Part shown: one piece after another, positions 7,513 through 16,984 of the stretch
Numbering within the stretch: the first letter of the stretch is position 1
Layout of the letters: the number at the start of each line of letters is the position of its first letter
Origin: Acetobacter senegalensis
GTDB taxonomy: Bacteria; Pseudomonadota; Alphaproteobacteria; Acetobacterales; Acetobacteraceae
DNA length: 64,000 nt
Assembly: GCF_001580995.1 (NCBI RefSeq)
Contig: NZ_LHZU01000140.1
Span: 1-64,000, forward strand
Reading direction: 5' to 3'
Program-made: the position numbers and the translations under genes
The notes under the pieces: generated by a model
Told to the model about the DNA's origin: nothing
The model's input: only the letters and a program-made list of their open reading frames with translations
Databases searched by the model: none

Positions 7513-8754
7513 ATGACACGCTTCTCTCCCCCAAAAGCATTGCCCGGTGGTAGTTTTACCCCTTGGCTGATTGTGTTGCTGGGGTTGGTAACGGCCATTG
7601 GTCCGCTTGCAACGGATATGTATCTTCCGGCTTTTCCGGAAGTGGAGCGCGATCTGGCCGGAGGGCCGGGCTCTGCGCAGTTTACATTGGGGGCCTGGTT
7701 TCTGGGGCTGGCGATAGGCCAGTTCTCTCAGGGGCCTTTATCTGATCGGTTTGGCAGGCGTGCGCCGCTGGTGATCGGGCTCGCCATTTTTGTGCTGGCC
7801 TCTGCCGGGTGCGCCCTTGTGCAGGATTACCACCTGTTTTGCCTCTGCCGTTTTATTGGCGCGGTTGGTGGTTCAGCCTCTGCGGTGATTCCGCGCGCGA
7901 TCGTGCGGGATGTAGCGACAGGCAAAAAGGGTGCCCGCATCATGTCGCAACTGACACTGGTGTTTGGGGTCATGCCGGTTCTTGCCCCCAGCCTTGGCAG
8001 TATCGTGCTCAAGTTTGGCAACTGGCGATGGATCTTCTGGGTTGGCGTCTTTTATGGGCTCGCTGGTATTGTCGGTATTCTGCTGTCTCTGCCTGATACA
8101 TTGGTTCCTGAACGGCGGATCGCCTTTTCTCCTGTCAGAATTGCCAGCCGTTATATTCTTATTCTTAAAGAACCGGTTTTTCTTTCCAATGCGCTGCTGG
8201 CTACGTTTTCGACCTTTGTGATGTTTGCCTATCTGGGCAGTGCCCCTGTGCTGTTTGAACAGGTGTTGCACTTTTCCGCAGGGCAATTTGGTCTGTTCTT
8301 TGGCATCAATGCCGCCGCCTTCATTCTGGGAACACAGATTAATGGTCGGCTGGTGCATAAATTCGCCATGCCCGTGCTGCTGGAAAGTGCCCTGCTATGG
8401 GCTCTTGTGGTTGGTGCGCTGTTTGTGGTGCTCGCCCTTACCGGCATTGCGGGTGAACATCATCCTATTCTGACCTGTGCGCTTATCACCAGCATCACCG
8501 GCGCGCTGGGCTTTATCGGGCCTAATGCTACCGTGATGTCCTTTTACCATCACGGGCAGCATGCAGGCAGCGCATCGGCCATGCTGGGAACCATGCAGTT
8601 CAGTATCGGTTCACTGAGTAGTGTATTGGTGGGGCTGCTGCCTGGGGGTAGCGCTATACCAACAGCTATTGGCATGATGACAGGTATCCTTGGCATGGCG
8701 GTTGCTGATCTCATGCGCCGCCGTGCTCCGGCCATAGGGACGGAGGACGACTAG
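7513..8754 (+). CDS. Bcr/CflA family multidrug MFS transporter
   Basis: A 413-residue inner-membrane drug:proton antiporter of the Bcr/CflA group. Helix 1 carries GPLATDMYLPAFPEV, the hallmark segment of this family, and the loop after helix 2 has GPLSDRFGRR (motif A). Helix 4 contains the CRFIGAVGGSA stretch and helix 5 the GVMPVLAPSLG motif typical of 12-helix antiporters. The ATG at 7513 has no strong ribosome binding site. The amidohydrolase gene starts 35 nt downstream and may be cotranscribed. Substrates in relatives include bicyclomycin, sulfonamides and chloramphenicol; the actual one here is unknown. Confidence 0.9.
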   Translation: MTRFSPPKALPGGSFTPWLIVLLGLVTAIGPLATDMYLPAFPEVERDLAGGPGSAQFTLGAWFLGLAIGQFSQGPLSDRFGRRAPLVIGLAIFVLASAGCALVQDYHLFCLCRFIGAVGGSASAVIPRAIVRDVATGKKGARIMSQLTLVFGVMPVLAPSLGSIVLKFGNWRWIFWVGVFYGLAGIVGILLSLPDTLVPERRIAFSPVRIASRYILILKEPVFLSNALLATFSTFVMFAYLGSAPVLFEQVLHFSAGQFGLFFGINAAAFILGTQINGRLVHKFAMPVLLESALLWALVVGALFVVLALTGIAGEHHPILTCALITSITGALGFIGPNATVMSFYHHGQHAGSASAMLGTMQFSIGSLSSVLVGLLPGGSAIPTAIGMMTGILGMAVADLMRRRAPAIGTEDD

Positions 8755-8789
8755 GGCCTCATGATTTTTCTGGAAGAGGGAAGAATGGT

Positions 8790-10238
8790 ATGAACCAGCA
8801 GGCGACCGAACAGACATCCTTGCTTACGCAGGCACGGCAACGCAGATCTCCCTTTCCTCTTCCGGCTCTGTTGTTAGCGGGGGCCTGTTCCCTTGTGGCA
8901 ATAGGCCAGCCTGCGCAGGCGGCAACGGTGTCAGCACCGGTTTTGCTGGAACACGTGCGGTTATTTGACGGTACGGACACGCCCGAGCAGGAGGATATGG
9001 CTGTTCTGGTGGAAGGTCAGTCCGTTGCGGCTGTAGGCCATAATGGTGCGGTCAAAGCGCCTAAAGGCACCAAACGGATCAATCTGTCCGGTAAAACCCT
9101 TATTCCCGGCCTGATTTCCAACCATAGCCATGTTGGGGTGGTGTCGGGCACCAAGGTAGGCGCGGAGAATTTTACCGCTCCGGTTATCAAGACGGCACTG
9201 GACCAGTATGAGCGCTATGGCGTGACGACAGTAACAGCACTTGGCCTGACCAAATCGCCTCTGTTTGATGATCTTCGCAAAGCCCAGCATGCCAACACGG
9301 ATGGCGCTGATCTGTTCGGGGTGGATCAGGGCATTGGTGTGCCGGGCGGCATGCCGCCGGAGGGGATGGTCAAGGTTGGAAAAGACCAGATTTTTCGCCC
9401 TTCAACGGCAGAAGAAGCCCGTCAGGCCGTGGATACCATGGTCAGCGAAGGCACGGACCTGATTAAACTGTGGGTAGATGATTTCCGTAACGGTGTAAAA
9501 TCAGCCAAGCCCCTGCCCGTCATGAAGCCGGAGGTCTGGCAGGCCGTGATGGCGGAAGCGCATGCCAAAAATGTGCGGGTGGCTGTCCATATTCATGATC
9601 TGGCTTATGCCAAAAAGCTGGTTTCTGCGGGCGCGGATATTATTGCCCATGGTGTGCGTGATGAACCCGTGGACGATGAACTCATCTCCCTGATGAAAAG
9701 CCATAACGTATGGTATGTGCCAACAATCAGCCTGGATGAAGCGACCTATCTGTTTGCCGAACAGCCTGCCCTGCTGAATGATCCCGTTCTGAAGGCGGGC
9801 CTAAGTGAAGACCTGACCCGTCAGTTCTCCGATGCAGCATGGCGGGACAAAATTGTTAAGTCACCGTTGGATGCGGCGTCTCATAAAGCTGTCGCCATGA
9901 ATGAGCAGAACTTGCTGGCCCTGTATAAAGCGGGAGTCAAAATCGGGTTTGGCACGGATTCCGGAGCCGCGCCTGTCCGTATTCCGGGCTTTGCCGAACA
10001 TCGGGAACTCAGGCTGCTGGTTGAGGCTGGGCTGACACCGTTGCAGGCCCTCCGGCTGGCAACCAGTCAGGCTGCGGCTTTGCTCAATCTGTCTGATCGT
10101 GGGGTCATTGCCCCCGGCATGCGGGCGGATTTTGTGGTGCTGGAAGCTGACCCTGCCCAGAATATCGCGGCAGTTGATCAGATTAGCGCCGTGTGGCGCG
10201 GCGGCGTGCGGGCTGATGGCCCACTTGTGCCGCGGTAA
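8790..10238 (+). CDS. Exported imidazolonepropionase-like amidohydrolase
   Basis: A 482-residue metal-dependent hydrolase with an N-terminal export signal (hydrophobic 23-38, cleavage near QPAQA-A). The TIM-barrel metal site is complete: His112-x-His114 in SNHSHVG, Lys226 in LIKLWVDD (likely carboxylated), His269 in VHIH, His287 in IAHG and Asp390 in GTDSG. The C-terminal GVIAPGMRADFVVL is the usual beta-sandwich return. Such secreted amidohydrolases cleave cyclic amides or Xaa-Pro-type dipeptides; specificity is not evident. GAGGGAAG precedes the ATG. A strong terminator follows. Confidence 0.88.
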   Translation: MNQQATEQTSLLTQARQRRSPFPLPALLLAGACSLVAIGQPAQAATVSAPVLLEHVRLFDGTDTPEQEDMAVLVEGQSVAAVGHNGAVKAPKGTKRINLSGKTLIPGLISNHSHVGVVSGTKVGAENFTAPVIKTALDQYERYGVTTVTALGLTKSPLFDDLRKAQHANTDGADLFGVDQGIGVPGGMPPEGMVKVGKDQIFRPSTAEEARQAVDTMVSEGTDLIKLWVDDFRNGVKSAKPLPVMKPEVWQAVMAEAHAKNVRVAVHIHDLAYAKKLVSAGADIIAHGVRDEPVDDELISLMKSHNVWYVPTISLDEATYLFAEQPALLNDPVLKAGLSEDLTRQFSDAAWRDKIVKSPLDAASHKAVAMNEQNLLALYKAGVKIGFGTDSGAAPVRIPGFAEHRELRLLVEAGLTPLQALRLATSQAAALLNLSDRGVIAPGMRADFVVLEADPAQNIAAVDQISAVWRGGVRADGPLVPR

Positions 10239-10267
10239 CGCGCAGCGCATTCAAAACTGGAAACAGA

Positions 10268-10303
10268 ACAGGCTTCCGTAATGCTGCGGAAGCCTGTTTT
10301 TTT
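10268..10303 (+). terminator. Rho-independent terminator after amidohydrolase
   Basis: ACAGGCTTCCG at 10268-10278 pairs perfectly with CGGAAGCCTGT at 10287-10297 and runs into seven T residues. Confidence 0.92.
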
Positions 10304-10400
10304 GTCTAATGAAGCGTGCTGCCCTGTTGGCAAAAGAGACACCGCCAAGAGTGCTTCAGGCTGGAAAAGGCTAAGTCGTTTTTCCGGCTTCTGATTGCCT

Positions 10401-10820
10401 TTAACGGGGTTGCTGCGTCTGCTGTGGCGGCTTGCCGTAGATTGCTTCTGTTTCCGGAATAACGGAATGGCCATCGCCCTGATCCAGCGGTCCGTTGGCC
10501 GCGTTGGAAGGTGTAAGGGCCTCATACCGGTCTTCAGGTTTCTGGGGCTTTTCTTCAGGCAACTGGCCGTTGGCGCGGGCTATGTCTTCGCGTTCTTCCT
10601 GTTCCTTGGCACGGCGTGCTTCCGCTGGGGCCGCTTCAGGCATGAAACGACCGGGGCGCTCGTAAGGAAGATCAATATTGTCACCTTCAATTTCTCTGTG
10701 ACAGCCCCCCAGAAACGGGAGGGAAAGGAGTGTAAGGCCTATCCCCACCAGAAAACCGGAAGAATGTGGCCGCATGCCGGTTGTCCGGTTGGGCCGAGCC
10801 AGAGAAAAACGATGTATCAC
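10401..10820 (-). CDS. Hypothetical lipoprotein
   Basis: No family recognised. The N-terminus has a hydrophobic segment and a lipobox LGGC with the acceptor Cys at residue 40 counting from a GTG at 10820. An internal ATG at 10775 would place that Cys at residue 25, a more usual distance; neither start has a clear ribosome binding site, so the start is uncertain. The mature part is about 100 residues, polar, rich in Pro, Glu, Arg and Gln, with no membrane segment. It is the last gene of a leftward block thioredoxin-TPR, Lon-N, Trm112-like, lipoprotein. Confidence 0.65.
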   Translation of the reverse strand: MIHRFSLARPNRTTGMRPHSSGFLVGIGLTLLSLPFLGGCHREIEGDNIDLPYERPGRFMPEAAPAEARRAKEQEEREDIARANGQLPEEKPQKPEDRYEALTPSNAANGPLDQGDGHSVIPETEAIYGKPPQQTQQPR

Positions 10821-10844
10821 GGAAGAATGGTGTCCTGCCGCAGG

Positions 10845-11039
10845 TTAGCCTTCCAGGTGACGCGCTTCCTCAGGCAGCATGACGGGAATGCCATCACGGA
10901 TGGGAAAAGCCAGATGGGCTTTCTGACTGACCAGTTCGTTGGTTTCAGCGTTATAGGTCAGCGGCCCTTTGGTAACGGGGCAGACCAGCAGGGAAAGCAG
11001 GCGCGGATCAAGTGGGGCGTGGGTTTCAGCACCAGACAT
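10845..11039 (-). CDS. Trm112/UPF0434 (YcaR) family small protein
   Basis: A 64-residue protein with the family core [14 protein letters not shown] near residue 15 and the C-terminal [17 protein letters not shown]. Eukaryotic Trm112 activates methyltransferases; the bacterial UPF0434 members are uncharacterised small proteins of the same fold. Here only the first Cys of the zinc-site pattern is present, as is usual for proteobacterial members. It lies 23 nt downstream of the Lon-N domain gene, a pairing found in many alphaproteobacteria. Confidence 0.9.
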   Translation of the reverse strand: MSGAETHAPLDPRLLSLLVCPVTKGPLTYNAETNELVSQKAHLAFPIRDGIPVMLPEEARHLEG

Positions 11040-11062
11040 CAGGTATCATCCATACAAAATCA

Positions 11063-11764
11063 TCATGAAGGCGGCCCCTCTTCTTCCGGGCCAGCCAGAT
11101 CAAGCAGCATCTGTAGCACACGCACACGGTCTGTCAGCGTGCCAGCATCAAGCAATGCCTGTTTTTCAGCCGGAGGGAAAGGACAGATCATGGGCAGGGT
11201 GACCAGCAGCACATCATCTCCCATCTGTTCAATGGCGGACCAGCGTGCGCCCAGCCCCCGTTGCTGGAAATACCGGCGCATGGAATCCAGCAGTTTCTGG
11301 CGATCAAAAGGCGCGGAGGGAAGTTCGCTGAGGTCAGATGCAAAGGAAGACGCATCAACCCGGGCTTGCCGGTAACCGCGATGCAGCCCGGTCTCCCGCA
11401 GAAGCCGGAACCGGGCAATGCCGCTGAGCGTGATGGCGTATGTGCCATCAGAGCGTTCCGTGAAGGAGGTTATCCGGCCAATGCTTCCAATATGGTAAAG
11501 CGGAGGAGCGTCATCCGTTTCTGCATCTTCCTCCTTCCAGACGGGTTGAATCAACCCAATCAGCCTGTGGGAGGCCAGCGCATCTTCCACCAGCGCAATA
11601 TAGCGCGGCTCAAATACGTTCAGAGGCAGCTTTCCCCGCGGCAGCAGCAAGACACCACTGAGCGGAAAAAGCCCGATCTCGGCCGGAATATCGGCCAGTG
11701 TCAGGTCAGACACCCGCGGAATGGCCCGCGGGATGTCCTCGTCCTCAGGGAAATAAGAAGCCAA
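11063..11764 (-). CDS. Lon N-terminal-like (LON substrate-binding) domain protein
   Basis: A 233-residue protein made up essentially of the substrate-binding domain found at the N-terminus of Lon protease, without ATPase or protease parts. The typical opening is seen at about 31-55: IGLFPLSGVLLLPRGKLPLNV followed by FEPRY. Later, GIARFRLL and the helical bundle after residue 150 also fit. Its role is not established in bacteria; proteolysis-related recognition is an inference. It is 11 nt downstream of the thioredoxin-TPR gene and 23 nt upstream of the Trm112-like gene, so it is part of one transcript. Confidence 0.9.
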   Translation of the reverse strand: MASYFPEDEDIPRAIPRVSDLTLADIPAEIGLFPLSGVLLLPRGKLPLNVFEPRYIALVEDALASHRLIGLIQPVWKEEDAETDDAPPLYHIGSIGRITSFTERSDGTYAITLSGIARFRLLRETGLHRGYRQARVDASSFASDLSELPSAPFDRQKLLDSMRRYFQQRGLGARWSAIEQMGDDVLLVTLPMICPFPPAEKQALLDAGTLTDRVRVLQMLLDLAGPEEEGPPS

Positions 11765-11775
11765 CGGTCCGGGTA

Positions 11776-12735
11776 TCAGGAAAAAAGGAGGGAGGAGAGC
11801 TTGCGGCGGGCCGCAAGGGTGGCAGGGTCATCATGTCCCCAGGCTTCAAAGAAGCGCAGCAGTTGCAGGCGGGCAGCCCCTTCTTTCCAGTTCCGGTCAG
11901 CGCGGATCACGGCCAGAAGTTCATCCGCGGCTTCTTCCCGCTTGCCAGCGGCGTTCAGCCCGGTGGCCAGTTCACAGCGCGCATTATAATCGTTGGGGTT
12001 AGCGGCCAGACGTGCCCGCACTTCCTCCATTTCCTCGGCGGCCTTGCGGCCTTCCTTTTTCAGTTCAAGGGCCGCGCGGGCCCCCACAACTTCCGGGGCT
12101 TCCGCAATTTTGGCGGGTACATCCGCCAAGGCGGCTGCGGCTGCTTCTTCATCATCAAGTGCTAGCATGGCTCGGATCAGGCCACCCCACGCCTTGGGGT
12201 TTTCAGGCTCTTCCCCAATCACGGCGGAATAGAGCTCGGCAGCGTGCTCAGGGCGGCTGGTTTCCAGCGCCACATTGGCCTGCTCAAGCAGTTCGGTTGC
12301 GGGCATCGTGCCACCACCAGCGGCTTTCAGCACGTTTTCTACAAATTTCTTGATCTCGCTTTCCGGCAGGGCTCCCTGGAACAGATCCAGAATCTGCCCT
12401 TTCCAGAAGGCGGCAACCAGTGGGATGGACTGAAGCGGCAGACCAACCTGCGCCAGCTGGGCGGTCAGCGCCCGATTGGCTTCAATATCAATTTTGACCA
12501 GACGCAAACGGCCTTTGGCAGCCGTCACCACTTTTTCCAGCACAGGAGCAAGCTGTTTGCACGGCCCACACCAGTCGGCCCAGAAATCCACCAGCACAGG
12601 CACGGTGCGGCTTGCTTCAATCACGTCCTGCATGAAGGTGGCCTGAGAGCCATCAGAAACAAGCGGGGCAGAAGCCTGAGCGCCCGCGCCTTCATTCTGC
12701 GCGCCGGGACGGGACTGGCCGATAATATGGTCCAT
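11776..12735 (-). CDS. cnoX: Thioredoxin-TPR co-chaperone, CnoX/YbbN family
   Basis: A 319-residue cytosolic protein with a thioredoxin domain (about 30-135) followed by a TPR-like helical region and the tail domain of the YbbN/CnoX family. The active site is WCGPC at 55-59, so this version should be redox-active; the E. coli protein has SxxC and acts as a holdase chaperone activated by hypochlorous acid, while the Caulobacter type keeps both Cys and oxidoreductase activity. It heads the leftward block ending in the lipoprotein and is divergent from uvrA. Confidence 0.88.
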   Translation of the reverse strand: MDHIIGQSRPGAQNEGAGAQASAPLVSDGSQATFMQDVIEASRTVPVLVDFWADWCGPCKQLAPVLEKVVTAAKGRLRLVKIDIEANRALTAQLAQVGLPLQSIPLVAAFWKGQILDLFQGALPESEIKKFVENVLKAAGGGTMPATELLEQANVALETSRPEHAAELYSAVIGEEPENPKAWGGLIRAMLALDDEEAAAAALADVPAKIAEAPEVVGARAALELKKEGRKAAEEMEEVRARLAANPNDYNARCELATGLNAAGKREEAADELLAVIRADRNWKEGAARLQLLRFFEAWGHDDPATLAARRKLSSLLFS

Positions 12736-12968
12736 CTGGTGTTATCCTTGCTCAAAACTGCGGTGGAGGCATGCAAAAAGCGCTCCACATTTTGCGGCAT
12801 GCGCCGCGCTTATCGTTCTAGATGGTCAATCAATCGTCCCGGTGCAATGGGAATTCAGGCAATCCATGCCCATATGGGCAGATTAAGTGTGTTGGGCAGC
12901 ATTCCCATACAGCATGGGTAAGGGCTACAACAGCAACAGGACAAAACAGGAACGGCGGCGAACCCAAG

Positions 12969-15863
12969 ATGGAAAATACCCCTCTGCCCGGTCATCAGGC
13001 CATTCGCGTTCGTGGCGCGCGGGTGCATAACCTCAAGAATGTGGATATTGATATCCCGCGGGACAGCCTGACCGTGATGACGGGCCTTTCTGGCTCCGGC
13101 AAATCTTCTCTGGCGTTTGACACCATCTATGCCGAGGGCCAGCGTCGGTATGTGGAAAGTCTCTCCGCCTATGCCCGCCAGTTTCTGGAACTGATGGGCA
13201 AGCCGGATGTAGATTCGATTGAAGGGCTTTCTCCGGCCATTTCCATCGAACAGAAAACCACCTCCAAGAACCCGCGCTCTACCGTAGGCACGGTGACAGA
13301 AATTTATGATTACATGCGTCTGCTGTGGGCCCGTGCCGGAGTGCCGTATTCCCCAGCGACGGGTCTGCCCATTGAGGCGCAGACCGTCAGCCAGATGGTT
13401 GACCGTGTGATGGCTTTGCCAGAAGGCACGCGTCTGCTTCTGCTCTCGCCTGTCATTCGGGACCGTAAAGGAGAATACAGAAAGGAACTGGCCGAACTGC
13501 AACGCAAGGGTTTTACCCGCGTGAAGGTGGACGGCACGCTGTATGAAATTGGTGATGTTCCTTCCCTGAACCGCAAGTTGCGGCATACGGTGGAAGTGGT
13601 GATTGACCGTATTGTGGTCAAACCCGGTCTTGAAACGCGGCTGGCGGACAGTTTTGAAGCTGCGCTGGAACTGTCAGATGGCATTGCCTACACGGAAGAA
13701 GTGCTGCGTGACAGTGATGCCACGCCAGAAAGGCTGGTATTTTCCTCCCGTTTTTCCTGCCCGGAAAGTGGGTTCACGCTGGAAGAAATTGAACCCCGGC
13801 TGTTTTCCTTCAACGCGCCGCAGGGGGCCTGTCCATCCTGTGACGGGATTGGCACGGAAACCTTCTTCAACCCTGCACTGGTTGTGCCCAATCCGTCTCT
13901 TTCCTTGAAAAAAGGCGCCATTGCGCCTTGGAAAGATGCAAAATCGCCTCTGCTGGACCAGACATTGCAAAGTCTGGCCGAGCATTTTGGCGTCAGCATG
14001 GAAACACCGTGGAAAGATCTGCCGGAAAGTGTGCAGAACAGTATTCTGGATGGTAGTCTGGAAGATGTGACATTCACGTATAAGGATGGCAAGAAAAGCT
14101 ATAGCGTAACCAAGCCGTTTGAAGGGGTGCTCGGCAGTCTTTCCAGGCGATTGGCCAATACGGATAGTATGTGGGTGCGTGAAGAACTTTCACGCTATCA
14201 GTCTGAAAAGCCCTGCCATGTCTGCAATGGCGCACGGTTGCGGCCAGAAGCGCTGTGCGTGAAGGTAGCGCAGAAAACCATTGCGGAAGCCAGTGATCTG
14301 CCAATTGGCAAAGCGTTGGACTGGTTTGATACGGTGCTTCCTACCCTGACACCACAAAGAGCAGAAATTGCTCGTCGTATCCTGCGTGAAATTCTGGAAC
14401 GTTTGAAATTTCTGGATGATGTGGGGCTGGAATATCTGACTCTCTCCCGTAGTTCTGCCACCCTTTCTGGTGGCGAAAGCCAACGTATTCGCCTCGCCAG
14501 CCAGATCGGGTCCGGGTTGACCGGGGTTCTGTATGTGTTGGATGAACCCTCCATTGGCCTGCACCAGCGTGATAATGAACGCCTGCTTGGTACATTGGAC
14601 CGTTTGAAAAAACTTGGGAATACTCTGATTGTTGTTGAACATGATGAGGACGCCATTCGCAGTGCCGACTGGCTGATTGACATGGGGCCCGGTGCAGGCG
14701 TCAATGGCGGTACAGTTGTGGCTGCCGGTACGCCTGAACAGGTTGCAAAGTCACCAGAAAGCCTCACTGGTGCGTATCTGTCTGGCCGCAAGAAAATTCC
14801 TGTTCCGGAAACAAGGCGCCCGATTGATAAAAAACGGATTCTGACAGTTGAAGGCGCAAGCGGGCATAATCTTAAAAACGTAACTGCACGCTTCCCATTG
14901 GGAACATTTACCTGCGTGACTGGTGTATCTGGCAGCGGCAAATCCACGCTGGTGATTGATACACTTTACAAAACCCTCTCACGGGAACTGATGGGGTCTT
15001 CAACCACACCGGAACCCTGCAAAGCGATAAAAGGGATAGAACTGCTCGATAAAATTATTGATATCGACCAGTCTCCCATCGGGCGTACACCGCGCTCCAA
15101 CCCGGCAACCTATACGGATCTTTTTACCCCTATTCGTGACTGGTTTGCCGAACTGCCTGAAAGCAAGGCGCGGGGCTACAAGCCGGGCCGTTTCTCCTTC
15201 AACGTCAAGGGCGGTCGTTGTGAAGCCTGCCAGGGCGATGGTGTGCTCAAGATCGAGATGCACTTCCTGCCTGACGTGTTTGTCACATGCGATACCTGCA
15301 AGGGAAAGCGGTATAATCGGGAAACGCTGGATATCAAGTTCCGCGGAAAATCCATCGCGGATGTTCTGGCCATGAGTGTGGATGAAGCCGTACCCTACTT
15401 CTCCGCCCAGACCCGTATTCGGGACCGGTTAAGCATTCTGCAAAAAGTGGGGTTGGGGTATGTAGCCTTGGGCCAACAGGCCACAACCCTTTCGGGTGGT
15501 GAAGCCCAACGCGTTAAACTTTCCAAGGAACTGGCACGTCGGGCGACAGGCCGCACGCTTTATATTCTGGATGAACCAACAACAGGACTGCATACGGAAG
15601 ATGTGCGGAAACTGCTGGAAGTACTGCATGCGCTGGTTGACCAAGGCAACACGGTTGTCGTGATCGAACATAATCTGGAAGTGATCAAGACCGCAGACTG
15701 GATTGTGGATGTCGGACCGGAGGGCGGTGACGGCGGCGGACAGATTGTGGCGGAAGGCACACCGGAAGAGATTGCGGCTTGCCCTGCAAGCCATACAGGG
15801 CACTTTCTGGCACCGCTGCTTGTTCAGAAACCGGCAAAGAAAACAACCAGAAAGAAAAAATAA
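12969..15863 (+). CDS. uvrA: Excinuclease ABC subunit UvrA
   Basis: Damage-recognition ATPase of nucleotide excision repair, 964 residues. Two ABC modules are visible: Walker A GLSGSGKS at 39-46 and GVSGSGKST near 650, signatures LSGGE near 498 and 840. The first zinc module reads CPES at about 264 and CPSC near 288, lacking the second Cys of the CxxC pair; the C-terminal zinc finger has both CxxC pairs (CEAC about 750, CDTC about 773). The ATG at 12969 matches family N-termini; the frame stays open upstream to 12822 but that stretch is unlike UvrA. No complete GTTC-N7-GTTC LexA box was seen before it. Confidence 0.97.
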   Translation: MENTPLPGHQAIRVRGARVHNLKNVDIDIPRDSLTVMTGLSGSGKSSLAFDTIYAEGQRRYVESLSAYARQFLELMGKPDVDSIEGLSPAISIEQKTTSKNPRSTVGTVTEIYDYMRLLWARAGVPYSPATGLPIEAQTVSQMVDRVMALPEGTRLLLLSPVIRDRKGEYRKELAELQRKGFTRVKVDGTLYEIGDVPSLNRKLRHTVEVVIDRIVVKPGLETRLADSFEAALELSDGIAYTEEVLRDSDATPERLVFSSRFSCPESGFTLEEIEPRLFSFNAPQGACPSCDGIGTETFFNPALVVPNPSLSLKKGAIAPWKDAKSPLLDQTLQSLAEHFGVSMETPWKDLPESVQNSILDGSLEDVTFTYKDGKKSYSVTKPFEGVLGSLSRRLANTDSMWVREELSRYQSEKPCHVCNGARLRPEALCVKVAQKTIAEASDLPIGKALDWFDTVLPTLTPQRAEIARRILREILERLKFLDDVGLEYLTLSRSSATLSGGESQRIRLASQIGSGLTGVLYVLDEPSIGLHQRDNERLLGTLDRLKKLGNTLIVVEHDEDAIRSADWLIDMGPGAGVNGGTVVAAGTPEQVAKSPESLTGAYLSGRKKIPVPETRRPIDKKRILTVEGASGHNLKNVTARFPLGTFTCVTGVSGSGKSTLVIDTLYKTLSRELMGSSTTPEPCKAIKGIELLDKIIDIDQSPIGRTPRSNPATYTDLFTPIRDWFAELPESKARGYKPGRFSFNVKGGRCEACQGDGVLKIEMHFLPDVFVTCDTCKGKRYNRETLDIKFRGKSIADVLAMSVDEAVPYFSAQTRIRDRLSILQKVGLGYVALGQQATTLSGGEAQRVKLSKELARRATGRTLYILDEPTTGLHTEDVRKLLEVLHALVDQGNTVVVIEHNLEVIKTADWIVDVGPEGGDGGGQIVAEGTPEEIAACPASHTGHFLAPLLVQKPAKKTTRKKK

Positions 15864-15865
15864 GA

Positions 15866-16702
15866 ATGCAGAGTCAATTCGGGAAAAACACGTTGAGGTC
15901 CATGGCGGCGTGTTTTTTGTGTGGTGCGGGCGTTCTGGCCGCTTCGCATCTTGCCTGTGCTGCTCCCCTTTCTTCCGTGTTGTTCGAACAGAACACATGG
16001 AAGGAAATCCAGGCGGATATTGCTGCCGGTGCCACCACAATTATTGTCCCTGTGGGCGGTACGGAACAGAGTGGTCCCTTCATTGCTGTCGGCAAACATA
16101 ATACGCGGGCATTGTATCTTGCGCAGCAGATTGCTGAAAAAGCAGGAAATACTCTGGTGGCGCCAGTGATAGCTTATGTGCCGGAAGGCGGAACGTCTCC
16201 CCGGTCTTCTCATATGCGGTTTCCGGGAACCATTACTGTTCCACCAGATGTTTTTGAAAAACTTCTGGTTTCAGCGGGAGAAAGTTTTCAGGTTCAGGGA
16301 TTCAAACTGATCGTGTTTCTGGGAGATCATGGTGGCTACCAGAAATATCTGCAAAAAGCGGCAGAAACACTTACGCAAAAATGGAAGGGAACAGGCGCGA
16401 AAGCCCTGTATGCTGCCGGCTACTATACAGTTGTGGCGCACCAATATGCTGACTGGCTGAAACAGAAGGGATATGGGAAGGACGTTGGCATGCATGCTGA
16501 TATCAGCGATACCTCCCTCATGCTGGCGGTTGCTCCCTCCATGGTCAGAGAACAGGCATTACGGGCTTCTGGCACGCCTTCATCAGTAGACGGTATCTAT
16601 GGGGGAGATCCGCGTCGGGCTTCTGCGTCGTTGGGGCAGGCAGGGCTTGCCATGCAAGTGAACGCGGCCGTGCAGGCTATTGAACAGGCCCGTGGGAACT
16701 AG
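15866..16702 (+). CDS. Exported creatininase-family protein
   Basis: A 278-residue member of the creatininase/creatinine amidohydrolase superfamily with a signal peptide ending near HLACAAPLS. The fold signature VPVGGTEQSGP at about residue 55 and LGDHGGYQ near 150 are clear, but of the metal ligands known from Pseudomonas creatininase (Glu34, His36, Asp45, His120, Glu122) the second is Ser here and the third is His (GKHN), suggesting changed metal use or function. The ATG lies 2 nt after the uvrA stop, so it is probably translated from the same message. A second family member is at 35464-36306. Confidence 0.82.
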   Translation: MQSQFGKNTLRSMAACFLCGAGVLAASHLACAAPLSSVLFEQNTWKEIQADIAAGATTIIVPVGGTEQSGPFIAVGKHNTRALYLAQQIAEKAGNTLVAPVIAYVPEGGTSPRSSHMRFPGTITVPPDVFEKLLVSAGESFQVQGFKLIVFLGDHGGYQKYLQKAAETLTQKWKGTGAKALYAAGYYTVVAHQYADWLKQKGYGKDVGMHADISDTSLMLAVAPSMVREQALRASGTPSSVDGIYGGDPRRASASLGQAGLAMQVNAAVQAIEQARGN

Positions 16703-16984
16703 CGGGCAGTAAACAAACGCTGTCTGAACAGCCGGTCCGGTCTGGGCAGGCAGCTATTGGTATCTGAGACAGGCGATAGTGCGGGTCGATATTTTCGTCT
16801 CGCCCTGCCTTGCTTGCTCTTTTCATCCGCAAAAATGTCTTTACAGTCTTTCCCTGTGGCTAATTAAAAACAGCCATTAAGAAAGTTTTTATAAGCTCAG
16901 CTGAAAATAGACGCAAAAAAAAGCCTGTGCTAAATATTTCCATGCTTACTAAAAGAGTACAAAAAAGGTACGGTCTGTAATATT

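Noticed and set aside
7248-7598. 116-codon minus-strand frame before the Bcr-type transporter
   Set aside because: Overlaps the transporter start, has no recognisable motif or start signal.
12814-12830. Possible LexA box before uvrA
   Set aside because: Only one GTTC half-site; the second half is TCAA at the expected spacing.
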